Below are positions 30,409 through 38,721 of a stretch of 64,000 nucleotides of DNA, piece by piece. Within the stretch, counting starts at the first letter, position 1. Every line of letters starts with the position of its first letter. The stretch lies in NCBI RefSeq assembly GCF_003858455.1, contig NZ_RQZF01000004.1, positions 62,001 to 126,000 on the forward strand, written 5' to 3'. The stretch is from Schaalia canis (GTDB taxonomy: Bacteria; Actinomycetota; Actinomycetes; Actinomycetales; Actinomycetaceae). The translations under genes were made by a program, and so were the position numbers. The notes under the pieces were generated by a model. It did no database searches and had not been told where the DNA came from. It worked only from the letters and a program-made list of their open reading frames with translations.

Positions 30409-31125
30409 CTAATAGCGTGCTTCAAGGCGAGCCGAATCAGGCTCTTCGCCCTGACGGTGATCGGTGAGAATAATCGGCCCACTCAAACCCGCCACAATCA
30501 ACGCATCAACCACATCACGCGCAATATCGACCGCCTCCTCACTGTCGAGAATAGGGGAGAGGTGGCGAATCTCCACAGCATCAAGACCGGGATGCACACC
30601 AGGGGGCAGGGACTGTCCCCCCAGGCGAGGACCGGAGTGAACAGGAAGAATACGCACACCCGTTACGCCCTCGTCAATGGCAACGCAGGCCTTCACCAAA
30701 TCCTGCGCCGCACCATAGAGCCACGTTGTCGCCATATCGTCAAAGAGATAGGTGTGAGTAAGGAGCACGCCATTGCCAACCTTGGGGATATGTGACCCCA
30801 CGCGGCGAAACACCAAAGCCGGATCACCGTCCTCACCCAGCGTCTCAACGCACTCATAAGCGTAGGCCGCCACCCCAGCATCGACCTCGTCATTGAGGGC
30901 ATCAGCCAAATCCCCCAACACCGCATCGTCAAACTCTGACCCATCAAAAAACAACACGCCACCACGCACCGGCTTTTCTGGCCCCACCAGTGAGGCCGCC
31001 CAACCCAGGCGAGTCAACAGATCGCACACGGCCGAGGCATGCTCTTGAGGATGGGGATGGAGCATCGCCGCATTCGGAGCAATGCGTTCAATAAAAACCG
31101 AAGTGCGCGGGGCAGTGGAGGTCAT
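30409..31125 (-). CDS. Hypothetical protein
   Basis: The 238-residue soluble protein has no signal peptide or membrane segment. It is acidic, with an alpha/beta look (VFIERIAPNAAMLHP; GVLFFDGSEFDDAVLGDLADAL; ATTWLYGAAQDLVKACVAIDEG). I do not recognise a family. It starts 53 bp after the nitroreductase stop on the same strand, so the two are probably co-transcribed and may share a redox or stress role. Confidence 0.6.
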   Translation of the reverse strand: MTSTAPRTSVFIERIAPNAAMLHPHPQEHASAVCDLLTRLGWAASLVGPEKPVRGGVLFFDGSEFDDAVLGDLADALNDEVDAGVAAYAYECVETLGEDGDPALVFRRVGSHIPKVGNGVLLTHTYLFDDMATTWLYGAAQDLVKACVAIDEGVTGVRILPVHSGPRLGGQSLPPGVHPGLDAVEIRHLSPILDSEEAVDIARDVVDALIVAGLSGPIILTDHRQGEEPDSARLEARY

Positions 31126-31178
31126 ACCCCCATGCTAAACCCCGCGCACCTCCACCAGTACCACTCGAGTGAAGTGGC

Positions 31179-31958
31179 CTAATACAGCCCAATCTTCTGC
31201 TCGGTGAAAACCTCCCGCATGGGCGAGCACTCCGCAGCACCCAAACCCTGGCGGGTCTGAATAAGGTGAGTGAAGGAGTCCTCACGCGTATTCGACGCGC
31301 GCGTACCGTAGTATTCCTGCACCTCAGCATCGTATTCAGCCAAGGACTCCACGAAAGCCACAGGGTCATCAATAACGGGATAGCGATCCACAGCCACCGT
31401 CACCGACAAGGGCAAACGAGGCTTACGCTCCGGCTCCGACGCCGGATGTCCCACCAGCAGCCCAAACGCCGGGTAAGTGTAGACCGGCAGGCCAAGCAGC
31501 TCAATCATGCGGCGCGGATCAGCATTAATCGACCCCAAATACACCGTACCCAACCCCAAGGACTCAGCGGCAATCACCATATTCTGTGCGCCAATCGCCG
31601 CATCATTATGGCCTGCCATATAGGCATTCATCCGCGAAGCATGCACCAAATCAGCATCAGCCGCCTGGCGAATACACGCATTGCGATACAGGTCAATGAC
31701 AAAGATAAACAGTTCACCCTTCGTGCCCGCCACATGAGCCTGCCCCGTCACCGCAGCAATCTCCTGACGGAGCTGCTCGTCCTGAATATGAATGATCGTG
31801 AACTGCTGGTTATACGAGGTTGTCGCCCCACGGCGGGCAACCTCAAAAAGAGTGGCCAGGGTGGCCTCGTCAACGGGGTCATCGGTGAAAGCACGATGCG
31901 TACGATGGCGAAGGAGTAGATCAATAGTGGGGTTAGAAATCAGGGCAGTCACGGTCAT
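31179..31958 (-). CDS. NADPH-dependent nitroreductase (NfsA/FRP type)
   Basis: This FMN-dependent oxidoreductase of the nitroreductase fold reduces nitro compounds, quinones or flavins. The N-terminus LLLRHRTHRAFTDDPVD carries the FMN phosphate-binding arginines, and RRGATTSYNQQ, DAAIGAQNMVIAAESLGLGTVYLGSI and LPVYTYPAFGLLVGHP are typical of the NfsA/FRP subgroup. The protein has 259 residues from this ATG; a GTG two codons later has a better-spaced GAGG. It diverges from the ABC exporter genes and precedes a hypothetical gene. Confidence 0.88.
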   Translation of the reverse strand: MTVTALISNPTIDLLLRHRTHRAFTDDPVDEATLATLFEVARRGATTSYNQQFTIIHIQDEQLRQEIAAVTGQAHVAGTKGELFIFVIDLYRNACIRQAADADLVHASRMNAYMAGHNDAAIGAQNMVIAAESLGLGTVYLGSINADPRRMIELLGLPVYTYPAFGLLVGHPASEPERKPRLPLSVTVAVDRYPVIDDPVAFVESLAEYDAEVQEYYGTRASNTREDSFTHLIQTRQGLGAAECSPMREVFTEQKIGLY

Positions 31959-32216
31959 CCTCACAAGCAATCACAGTCACAACACAGTACACAGAAACAC
32001 GCATCTCCATCAGCGCCACACCTCCATCAGCAGCGATAAGAAGGCAAAGCGCACAGCGGTAATGTCTCTGTCCACACCATTGTGCCCCTCATCCTCAGGG
32101 GAGAACACCCCTAAGCCCAGCGTGGCTCCGCATCGGGGGCAGTCAGGGGAAGGTGGGGGCTCAATCCGTGCCAACCCCCATAGCCCACAGCACCAAGTCG
32201 CCCGCAAGATGGATAC

Positions 32217-33104
32217 ATGACTGAAATCCTCTACTCCACTCCTGAACACACCTCACAGGCTGGCACCACCACCCAGGTGGGACACAGCGCACCCGCGCCC
32301 AACCTCAACGAAGGCCTGTGGGTCCGCAACCTCACCAAGCACTACCACCGCGAAGGCGTCACCGTCGCCGCACTCAACGACGTCACCGTCCACCTGCCGC
32401 GCGGCAGCCAAACCGCCATCATGGGCCCCTCCGGCTCAGGCAAAACCACGCTGCTGCACTGCATGGCCGGTATTCTCACCCCCACATCAGGATCAATCCT
32501 CATTGAAGGTGTCGAGATCGCCGGCATGAAAGAACGCCACCTGTCCGCACTGCGCCTGGAACGTTTCGGCTTCGTCTTCCAAGACGGCCAGCTCCTCCCC
32601 GAGCTGACCAATGAAGAAAATGTGGCACTGCCTCTCATGCTCGCTGGCGTGCCTCGCTCGGAGGCTATTGCCCGCGCCAACGCCCAGCTCGCCGCCCTCG
32701 GCCTAGAGGGACACGGACCCTACCGACCCGGCCAGCTCTCCGGCGGCCAGGCCCAGCGCGTCGCTATTGCCCGCGCCCTCGTCACCAACCCGCAGGTCGT
32801 CTTCGCTGACGAACCCACCGGCGCCCTCGACCAGGCCACCGGCCACGAAGTAATGAGCGTCCTCACCCAGGCATGCCGCGCTTCGGGCGCGACGCTGGTC
32901 CTCGTCACCCACGACGAGGGCGTTGCCCGCTGGTGCGCCGGGCAGCTACGCGTGCGCGACGGGCGAGTAATGAATGCAAGCGAGGCCACAGCGGTGGCTG
33001 GAGAGCCTGCCGCCGGACAGGTTGCCGGTGGGCAGCCTGCAAGTGGCCAGCCCGCTGTGTCCTCCACGCATCAGGCACCCACCGCCATGGGAGGCCAGCA
33101 ATGA
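32217..33104 (+). CDS. ABC transporter ATP-binding protein (MacB/LolD type)
   Basis: The 295-residue ATPase has Walker A GPSGSGKTT near residue 71, Q-loop FQDGQLLPE, signature LSGGQAQR, Walker B VVFADEPTGALD and switch His in VTHDEG. This is the subfamily paired with FtsX-like permeases that export lipoproteins, peptides or antibiotics. The C-terminal 40 residues are a Gly/Ala/Gln-rich tail with AGQ/SGQ-like repeats. The stop overlaps the permease ATG (ATGA). Confidence 0.94.
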   Translation: MTEILYSTPEHTSQAGTTTQVGHSAPAPNLNEGLWVRNLTKHYHREGVTVAALNDVTVHLPRGSQTAIMGPSGSGKTTLLHCMAGILTPTSGSILIEGVEIAGMKERHLSALRLERFGFVFQDGQLLPELTNEENVALPLMLAGVPRSEAIARANAQLAALGLEGHGPYRPGQLSGGQAQRVAIARALVTNPQVVFADEPTGALDQATGHEVMSVLTQACRASGATLVLVTHDEGVARWCAGQLRVRDGRVMNASEATAVAGEPAAGQVAGGQPASGQPAVSSTHQAPTAMGGQQ

Positions 33105-34447
33105 ACCAGCTCCTTGTCGCCTCCCGAGCACTGTTGCGCTCGCGGGACCGAGCCACCTCAATCCTGACAATCCTCGCCCTAGCCCTGCCTCACGCCGTGT
33201 TCCTCAGCGTGATTGGTGGCGTCTATGCCTTCATGGGACGCGAGGCTCACCCCATCAACTCGGTCATGGAAGATCAGCCCTACACGCCCCTGGCCATCTT
33301 CGCTGCCGTCCTCGTTGTCATTCCCGCCCTGTCTATGGGGGCAGCCGCTGCGCGTCTGGGAGTGAGCCGCAAGGCGCAGGCGCTGGCCGTGCAACGCCTG
33401 ATCGGCCTACCGCCCGCCCCCGCACAAGGTGCAGCCATGCTCGACACCTTGGTGCATGCGGCCGTCGGCATCGCTGTGGGCAGCGTCCTCTACGCGGCAT
33501 TCTTGCCCGTCTGGCAGCTCGTATCCTTCCACGGCGTCCCCCTGACGATCGGGGAGATGTGGATGGGCATTGTACCGCTCGTGGCATGCGGGGCCATTAT
33601 GTTGGGCCTAACCGCACTGAGTTCTGTGACCGCCATGCGTAAGGTGATGATCACGCCCCTGGGAGTTGTGCGCCGCACGGAGCGCGCGAAGGTATCGTGG
33701 GTGAATATTGCTGTGGCACTGGTGCTGCTGGCCCTCTGGTTTGGGCCCGGGCAGATTGTGATGCGTTTGGACCTGGGGCAAACCCTGGTGCTGACCATCT
33801 TTATGGGATTCTTCGCTGGTGCTATTGCCGTGGTCAACCTTGTGGGCCCCTGGACCCTGCAAATCCTTGGCCGAATCATTGCGCGTCTCGCACGCCGCCC
33901 TGAAACTCTCCTGGCTGGACGCCGCATCGTTGACAATCCCAAGGCCGTGTGGCGCTCTTTCGGAGCAATGAGCCTGGTGGGCTTCATTGTGGGCCTGACG
34001 GTTCCAGCTATCGAATTGGTGCGGGCTGTCTCACCGGTCGACAGCACCATGCCGGCAGATATGGCTGCGCAGATCGAAACCCTTTTCACCGATATTCAAA
34101 CCGGCCTGTTCCTCACCCTGGGCATGACAGTGGTGCTGGCAGCCATTGCCACCGCTATCCAGCAGTCCATCCGCGTGGTGGACACCGCTGCGCAAGCTGA
34201 ATCCCTTGATCGCATGGGCGCAACCGCAAGCTTCTTGCACCGCAGCCGCCGTCGTGAGGTGGCCATCCCCGCAGTGGTGACCATTGGTGGTGCCCTGCTG
34301 GCAGGTGTGCTGTTCATGGCTCCGGTCATGGCCGTCAGCAATCCGATTGTGCCGCTCACCGTCTTGGCTGTCACCCTTCTGGTTTCGGTTGTCCTGATTG
34401 TGGCAGCCGCTGAAAGTGGGCGCTTCTTCGAGAAGAAGAAAGCCTAA
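33101..34447 (+). CDS. FtsX-like ABC transporter permease
   Basis: The ATG at 33101 overlaps the ATPase stop, giving 448 residues; the open frame extends further upstream but there it is a shadow of the ATPase. About eight to ten membrane segments are visible, with the first at 20-42 (ILTILALALPHAVFLSVIGGVYAF). It probably forms the membrane half of the exporter with the preceding ATPase. The pair resembles actinobacterial bacteriocin-resistance or peptide exporters; the substrate is unknown. Confidence 0.88.
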   Translation: MNQLLVASRALLRSRDRATSILTILALALPHAVFLSVIGGVYAFMGREAHPINSVMEDQPYTPLAIFAAVLVVIPALSMGAAAARLGVSRKAQALAVQRLIGLPPAPAQGAAMLDTLVHAAVGIAVGSVLYAAFLPVWQLVSFHGVPLTIGEMWMGIVPLVACGAIMLGLTALSSVTAMRKVMITPLGVVRRTERAKVSWVNIAVALVLLALWFGPGQIVMRLDLGQTLVLTIFMGFFAGAIAVVNLVGPWTLQILGRIIARLARRPETLLAGRRIVDNPKAVWRSFGAMSLVGFIVGLTVPAIELVRAVSPVDSTMPADMAAQIETLFTDIQTGLFLTLGMTVVLAAIATAIQQSIRVVDTAAQAESLDRMGATASFLHRSRRREVAIPAVVTIGGALLAGVLFMAPVMAVSNPIVPLTVLAVTLLVSVVLIVAAAESGRFFEKKKA

Positions 34448-34532
34448 GGCTCTGACTGCTCGGGCACTGTAGCCTCACTTGAGGGAAGCCCAGCTCCCAA
34501 CTGAGGGGCATTGTGGCTCCCGGCTAGGGCAT

Positions 34533-34572
34533 AGGGCTGGACCGCCGTCATTCTTGGCGGCGGTCCAGCCCT
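34533..34572 (+). terminator. Probable terminator after ABC exporter operon
   Basis: A perfect 15-bp stem AGGGCTGGACCGCCG / CGGCGGTCCAGCCCT has a 10-nt loop. There is no clear T-run after it. Confidence 0.65.
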
Positions 34573-34671
34573 GTGAGTGGCACCATGAGCTCCGGTAATG
34601 AGTTGGTCCTGTGAGTTCCGGCAATGAGTGTGCCCTCTTGAAGGGCAGGTGGCACGTCCTGCCACCATCGG

Positions 34672-34743
34672 CGCCCAGGTGTGCATCCAGAGAAGAAGAT
34701 GGCGGTTTCGCTGCTGTTGTCCGCTTGGATGCACATGCGGGAG
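34672..34743 (+). repeat. 72-bp palindromic repeat, copy 1
   Basis: The ends are inverted repeats of consensus CTCCCGCATGTGCATCCAA. The inner 63 bp match copy 2 at 60 positions. It lies just downstream of the toxin gene. Confidence 0.8.
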
Positions 34744-34802
34744 ATGATAAGCGCAGAGGGTATCCACAAAAACTCCATCGATACCACGGGGGAGATCGGT
34801 AC

Positions 34803-35060
34803 TCATGGAAGAAGATCGAAATATTGAGGACGTGCCTTCATCGCATGAATGACTAATTCGTTTCCGCTGTCGAAAATCAGTACGACCAGCTCTGATAGTT
34901 GTCCTTGTGGGTCGAATCCGAGTCTTAACTCTCGTTGGGGATGCTCGTCATCGAGAGGTTCAATCCATTGCGCCCAGGCTGCTGCATAGAGGATATCTGC
35001 ATCGGTTATTCGGTGAGCATTCTGGTGTTTGCGAGCGGACTCGTGCGGAGAAATACTCAC
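34803..35060 (-). CDS. Toxin of a BrnT-like toxin-antitoxin pair
   Basis: The 85-residue protein begins SISPHESARKHQNAHRITDADI and ends LVVLIFDSGNELVIHAMKARPQYFDLLP. This pattern (HxxT/S-D-I near the start, an RELRLGFD strand, and a terminal VIHAMxxRPxY) is typical of small RNase-like toxins found beside RHH antitoxins in Actinobacteria, related in layout to BrnT. It overlaps the antitoxin gene by four bases and lies downstream of it. It is expected to be bound by the antitoxin. Target RNA cleavage is inferred, not shown. Confidence 0.75.
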   Translation of the reverse strand: MSISPHESARKHQNAHRITDADILYAAAWAQWIEPLDDEHPQRELRLGFDPQGQLSELVVLIFDSGNELVIHAMKARPQYFDLLP

Positions 35061-35305
35061 GCGAGGACGGCCTTGCGGATGAAGTCTGACCGGGAAATGT
35101 GACGTTCCTGAGCTCGTCTATCAACTTCGGCAAGTTCTTCGGGTGTGAAGCGAATGGTAACGACCTGACCGGGCGCTGCGCCGCGTCCGGGTCGACCGCG
35201 GCGGCGTGTGCGCAGAGCATCGACATCGTAGCCAGCCTCCGCTTCAGCCACCCACGTTGTGATCTGCTCTTCAGTGACAGGTGTGCCCTGGATTGTCTCC
35301 TTCAT
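35057..35305 (-). CDS. RHH (CopG-type) antitoxin
   Basis: The 82-residue protein has a C-terminal ribbon-helix-helix, VVTIRFTPEELAEVDRRAQE followed by RHISRSDFIRKAVLA, and an N-terminal 40 residues that likely bind the toxin. It precedes and overlaps the toxin gene. There is no ribosome site; a TACGAT -10-like element ends six bases before the ATG, so the mRNA may be leaderless. The palindrome at 35313 overlaps that promoter and is a natural self-repression operator. Confidence 0.82.
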   Translation of the reverse strand: MKETIQGTPVTEEQITTWVAEAEAGYDVDALRTRRRGRPGRGAAPGQVVTIRFTPEELAEVDRRAQERHISRSDFIRKAVLA

Positions 35306-35307
35306 GC

Positions 35308-35327
35308 AATTATCGTATTACGAAATT
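35308..35327 (-). promoter_or_regulatory. Antitoxin operator/promoter
   Basis: TCGTATTACGA (35313-35323) is a 4-3-4 inverted repeat with AATT flanks on both sides. It overlaps the presumed -10 of the antitoxin gene, where RHH antitoxins usually bind. Confidence 0.5.
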
Positions 35328-35397
35328 ATGGGATGGGCAATGGGAAAGGAATGGAGGCAGATCAATACGCCCTGAAAGAGGATCTTCATAACGCCGG

Positions 35398-35469
35398 ATC
35401 CCACATGTGCATCCAGAGAAGAAGATGGCGGTTTCGCTGCCATTATCCGCTTGGATGCACATGCGGGAG
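35398..35469 (+). repeat. 72-bp palindromic repeat, copy 2
   Basis: It is in the same orientation as copy 1, with only three differences in the inner 63 bp. The arms are ATGTGCATCCA and TGGATGCACAT. With copy 1 it brackets the toxin-antitoxin genes. Confidence 0.8.
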
Positions 35470-35587
35470 CCGAAGGTGGCGAAGCTGATGTGCGCTAGAC
35501 AGTGAGTGCTGACCACAGGGCGCTTCACCAAGGTTTCATAGATGGGGATGCGCTGCATTTCACCAGGTGTGCCAGTATCGGTGGTTC

Positions 35588-36046
35588 TTAGTTGTCGGCT
35601 GGGCGGACCGTAATGCCCATGCCGCCAAGGGTGGCTGCCAACACGCCTTCACCTGCGATCCGTTGCCCGCTGTGCGTGCCGTCGTAAATCTGCGTGCAGC
35701 CACACGATGGGCTTCTATCCTGCAAGATCGCCTCACGCGCGCCGACCTTCCGGGCAAGGCGTGCCACCTCCTGAGCGCCGGAAACAAACTCCGCGGTGAC
35801 ATCGTCACCAGAAGCGGTGAGAACCCGGGCCGTGCCGTCCAGGACGTCGCGCCCGCTCCCGCCTGTGATCTCAGCAGGAGGGCGAGGCGTAGGCAGCCCG
35901 CCGAGCGCCTCAGCGCACACGGGGATGGCCTCACCCTTCTCAACAAGGGCAATGATCGCGGCATCGGGTTTTGCCCGCCCGTCATAACGGCAGGGGAGCC
36001 CAGCCAGGCAGGCGCTTACCAGCAGGGGAGGGGTCTCCTCAGACAT
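35588..36046 (-). CDS. DUF523 family protein
   Basis: The motifs LVSACLAGLPCRYDGR, PVCAEALGGLPTPRPPAEI and LQDRSPSCG with conserved cysteines identify DUF523, a cytoplasmic family of unknown function probably binding metal or Fe-S. The ATG at 36046 follows GGAGGTGAGGAG, giving 152 residues; the frame is open 15 codons further. It is a single gene between two structured spacers. Confidence 0.88.
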   Translation of the reverse strand: MSEETPPLLVSACLAGLPCRYDGRAKPDAAIIALVEKGEAIPVCAEALGGLPTPRPPAEITGGSGRDVLDGTARVLTASGDDVTAEFVSGAQEVARLARKVGAREAILQDRSPSCGCTQIYDGTHSGQRIAGEGVLAATLGGMGITVRPADN

Positions 36047-36110
36047 GCTCCTCACCTCCGTCATGTGCCGACCGCTACAGTGCTCAAACAACGTACTTAC
36101 GGAAAGTCTA

Positions 36111-36147
36111 GGCCCGCCGCACCTGTAGGAACAGGAGGCGGCGGGCC
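36111..36147. terminator. Terminator between DUF523 and amino acid ABC operon
   Basis: GGCCCGCCGC pairs with GCGGCGGGCC, and CCTGT/ACAGG extends the stem inward. It probably ends the minus-strand ABC transporter transcript. Confidence 0.7.
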
Positions 36148-36182
36148 TTAAGATCAGTCAGCAAAGACCGTGCGTCATTCGC

Positions 36183-36929
36183 TTAGTGCAAGAAACGAGC
36201 AAGGAACTCTCGGGTGGCAGGCTCAATCGGATCATCAATGACCTGCTCGGGCGGACCCTGCTCAACAATGCGCCCATGCTGTAAAAACACCACACGATCA
36301 GCAGCCGAACGCGCAAAACTGATCTCATGGGTGGCCATGAGAATCGTGCTGCCCTGCTCCTTGACCTCACGCACCACGTCAAGCACTTCGCCCACCAAAA
36401 TCGGGTCGAGGGCGGCCGTAATCTCATCAAGCAGCAGCAGCTCAGGGTTGGTCGCCAGCGCACGGGCAATAGCCACACGCTGCTGCTGACCGCCCGACAG
36501 GCGATCAGGGAACTCCTGAGCCTTCGCATCCAGGCCGATGCGCGTCAGCAGCTCCATGCCGCGCACCTCAGCCTCGTCACGGGTCTGCTTATGAACCATG
36601 CGCGACGCCAGGGTGACATTGTCAAGCACCGACATGTGTGGGAAAAGGTTGTAGTGCTGGAAGACCACGCCAATGCGAGCACGCACAGCGTCAGCATTCA
36701 CACGCGGGTCAGTAATGTCTTCACCTGAGAGGAAAATCTGGCCGTCATCGACGCGCTCTAGCAGGTTCGCACAGCGCAGCAGCGTGGACTTGCCCGATCC
36801 CGAAGCGCCCAGAAGCACAACAACCTCGTGAGAATGAACAGTCAAATCCAGGCCACGCAGAACCATATTGGACCCGAAACTCTTGACGACGCGCTGAACG
36901 TCGAGGACGGGCGTGGTGGGTGCGTTCAT
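36183..36929 (-). CDS. Polar amino acid ABC transporter, ATP-binding protein
   Basis: The 248-residue GlnQ/HisP-type ATPase has Walker A GASGSGKST near residue 37, Q-loop FQHYNLFPHM, signature LSGGQQQR, and Walker B LLLLDEITAALD followed by switch His in MATHE. The usual Walker B-adjacent DEPTSALD is DEITAALD. It powers uptake of a polar amino acid with the two genes upstream. The start overlaps the permease stop. Confidence 0.95.
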   Translation of the reverse strand: MNAPTTPVLDVQRVVKSFGSNMVLRGLDLTVHSHEVVVLLGASGSGKSTLLRCANLLERVDDGQIFLSGEDITDPRVNADAVRARIGVVFQHYNLFPHMSVLDNVTLASRMVHKQTRDEAEVRGMELLTRIGLDAKAQEFPDRLSGGQQQRVAIARALATNPELLLLDEITAALDPILVGEVLDVVREVKEQGSTILMATHEISFARSAADRVVFLQHGRIVEQGPPEQVIDDPIEPATREFLARFLH

Positions 36930-37813
36930 CAGACGGCACCTCCCATCTGTTCGCGGCGGCGCAGGCGGGCCGTGTACCAGTCGGTGAAGCGGATCAGCGG
37001 CCAGCTCAGCACGATGAAGAGCAGGCCAGCCACAATGTAGCTCGTGTAGTTGAAGGTTGAGGCCGTGTAGAGCTGGGCGGCACGAATTGCATCGGTCGCA
37101 CCCAACACAGAGATCAAGCCAACGTCCTTTTGCATGGCAATAAAGTCATTCATCAACGCTGGCGTCACCTTACGCACTGCCTGAGGAACCACAATGTGAC
37201 GCAGGGTCTGACCGTGACTCAGGCCCAGCGACCGAGCCGCCGCACGCTGGGAGGGGTGGACGGACTCTAGGCCCGCGCGCAATACCTCGGACACGTAGGA
37301 CGAGTAGGTGAGGATAATGGCGATCGTACCCAGCACCTCAACGGGAATACGTTGGGAGGGGTTGAGCCCGGGCACACCAAAACCAATAACAAACAGCACC
37401 AGGAGCAGGGGAACGCCTCGGAAAATATCCGTGTAGGCGGCCGCTACGAAACGGATGGGGAAGAAAATCGGGCCGCCCAAAGTGCGGGCCACGGCCAGCA
37501 GGGTGGACAGGATCGCCACGCCAATCGCTGCCACAATGAGCATCCGCAGGTTCAGCCACAGGCCGTCAAGAACCTTCGGGAAAGAGCGGGCGAAATGTTC
37601 GGGAGAGAAGAAGGTCTGCTGAACCAGAGCCCAGCCCGGCGAGTTCGCCAACACCCACCAGATGGCGCCAGCGAAAACGAGGAAGGAAACAATCGACAGA
37701 GCGAAAGAACGCTGAGCCTTTGAACGCCGATAGGCGCGGCGACCGAGCTCGATGTCAGAAATCTCGAGCTCGGTCGCCGTCGCTTCAGGATCAGGCTGCA
37801 CAGTGGAGCGCAC
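36929..37813 (-). CDS. Polar amino acid ABC transporter, permease
   Basis: The 294-residue HisM/GlnP-type permease has the family signature at LGLSHGQTLRHIVVPQAVRKVTPALMNDFIAMQKDVGL (EAA loop) and about five membrane segments after a 35-residue cytoplasmic start. It forms the channel for the ATPase encoded immediately downstream (overlap of one base). Confidence 0.94.
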   Translation of the reverse strand: MRSTVQPDPEATATELEISDIELGRRAYRRSKAQRSFALSIVSFLVFAGAIWWVLANSPGWALVQQTFFSPEHFARSFPKVLDGLWLNLRMLIVAAIGVAILSTLLAVARTLGGPIFFPIRFVAAAYTDIFRGVPLLLVLFVIGFGVPGLNPSQRIPVEVLGTIAIILTYSSYVSEVLRAGLESVHPSQRAAARSLGLSHGQTLRHIVVPQAVRKVTPALMNDFIAMQKDVGLISVLGATDAIRAAQLYTASTFNYTSYIVAGLLFIVLSWPLIRFTDWYTARLRRREQMGGAV

Positions 37814-37848
37814 GCAAGTGTCCTTTGGGAGTATCTAGAGTGTCAGCG

Positions 37849-38721
37849 TCACTTGAGGACGGGAACGTCCACAGCGAGGGACAGCCACTGTTCCTCGAGT
37901 GCGGCCAGGGTGCCGTCCTCGCGGAGTTCGTCGACCGCCTTGGTGACAGCGTCAGTCAGCGCTGAGCCCTTCGGCAGGACGAGGCCATAGTTGTCGCCAT
38001 CCTTCGTGCCTTCAAACTGGCCGACAATCACGCCCTTATCGTCCAACTGGGTGGCGGAGATAAAGAAAGCAGTGGGCAGGTCAACAACGATCGCATCAAC
38101 CTGACCGCTCTTGAGAGCCTGAACGACATCAGCGTTGCTGTTGTAGATCTGCGGATCCTTGTCGGTGGTGACATGCTCGGTGAGGAACTGCTGGCTGGTG
38201 GAGCCAGCCTGCGCACCAAAAAGAACATTCTTCAGGTCAGCCACGGAGGTTGCCTTTTCGGCATTCGAGCCCTTCACAGTGAGTACAGCCTGCGAGGTGG
38301 TGTAGTAGGGGCTGGAGAAGTCTACGGCGTTGCGACGCTCATCGGTGATGGAGAACTGCTGGAGGTTGAAGTCCCAGTCCTTCGCGCCAGGGGTGATAGC
38401 CGAATCAAAAGTGGTGCGAGTCCACACGACGTCGTCCTTGGCGAAGCCCAGCTTTTCAGCGACAGCGTAGGCAACGGCAGCTTCGAAGCCTTCGCCGGAG
38501 GCAGGGTCGTCGTTTTGAACCCAGGGGACGTAGGCGGGTTCACCGGTGGCAATGGTGAGCTTGCCTTCGGTGACGGTGGTCAGGCCGGTGGAGCTGCTGG
38601 TGGCAGCATCCTCGGCGGCGGAGGGGGCGGTGTCAGCAGAGCCGCCGCTGCAGGCGCCAAGCGCAAAGGTGGCGACTGCTCCAAAAGCAACGAGCGAGCG
38701 GAACGTGCGGGACACGGACAT
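37849..38721 (-). CDS. Amino acid ABC transporter, substrate-binding lipoprotein
   Basis: A lipoprotein signal ends at LGAC (Cys24), then comes a Ser/Ala/Thr linker and a type II periplasmic-binding domain (LTIATGEPAYVPWVQND; WDFNLQQFSITDERRNAVDFSSPYY; ALKSGQVDAIVVDLPTAFF). It captures a polar amino acid on the cell surface and delivers it to the permease 35 bp downstream. The ATG follows GGAGG. The ligand cannot be fixed from sequence. Confidence 0.94.
   Translation of the reverse strand: MSVSRTFRSLVAFGAVATFALGACSGGSADTAPSAAEDAATSSSTGLTTVTEGKLTIATGEPAYVPWVQNDDPASGEGFEAAVAYAVAEKLGFAKDDVVWTRTTFDSAITPGAKDWDFNLQQFSITDERRNAVDFSSPYYTTSQAVLTVKGSNAEKATSVADLKNVLFGAQAGSTSQQFLTEHVTTDKDPQIYNSNADVVQALKSGQVDAIVVDLPTAFFISATQLDDKGVIVGQFEGTKDGDNYGLVLPKGSALTDAVTKAVDELREDGTLAALEEQWLSLAVDVPVLK

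Larger units (their letters stand above)
34448..34802. other. Spacer with terminator and repeats
   Basis: No gene is seen. It holds the terminator at 34533, an 18-bp direct repeat TGAGYTCCGGYAATGAGT (34586-34603 and 34612-34629) and one copy of the 72-bp palindromic repeat (34672-34743). Confidence 0.6.

Noticed and set aside
34548-34787. Frames encoding MCIQADNSSETAIFF-like peptides in both 72-bp repeats
   Set aside because: The shared peptide arises only because the DNA repeat is shared; the frames have no starts with ribosome sites.
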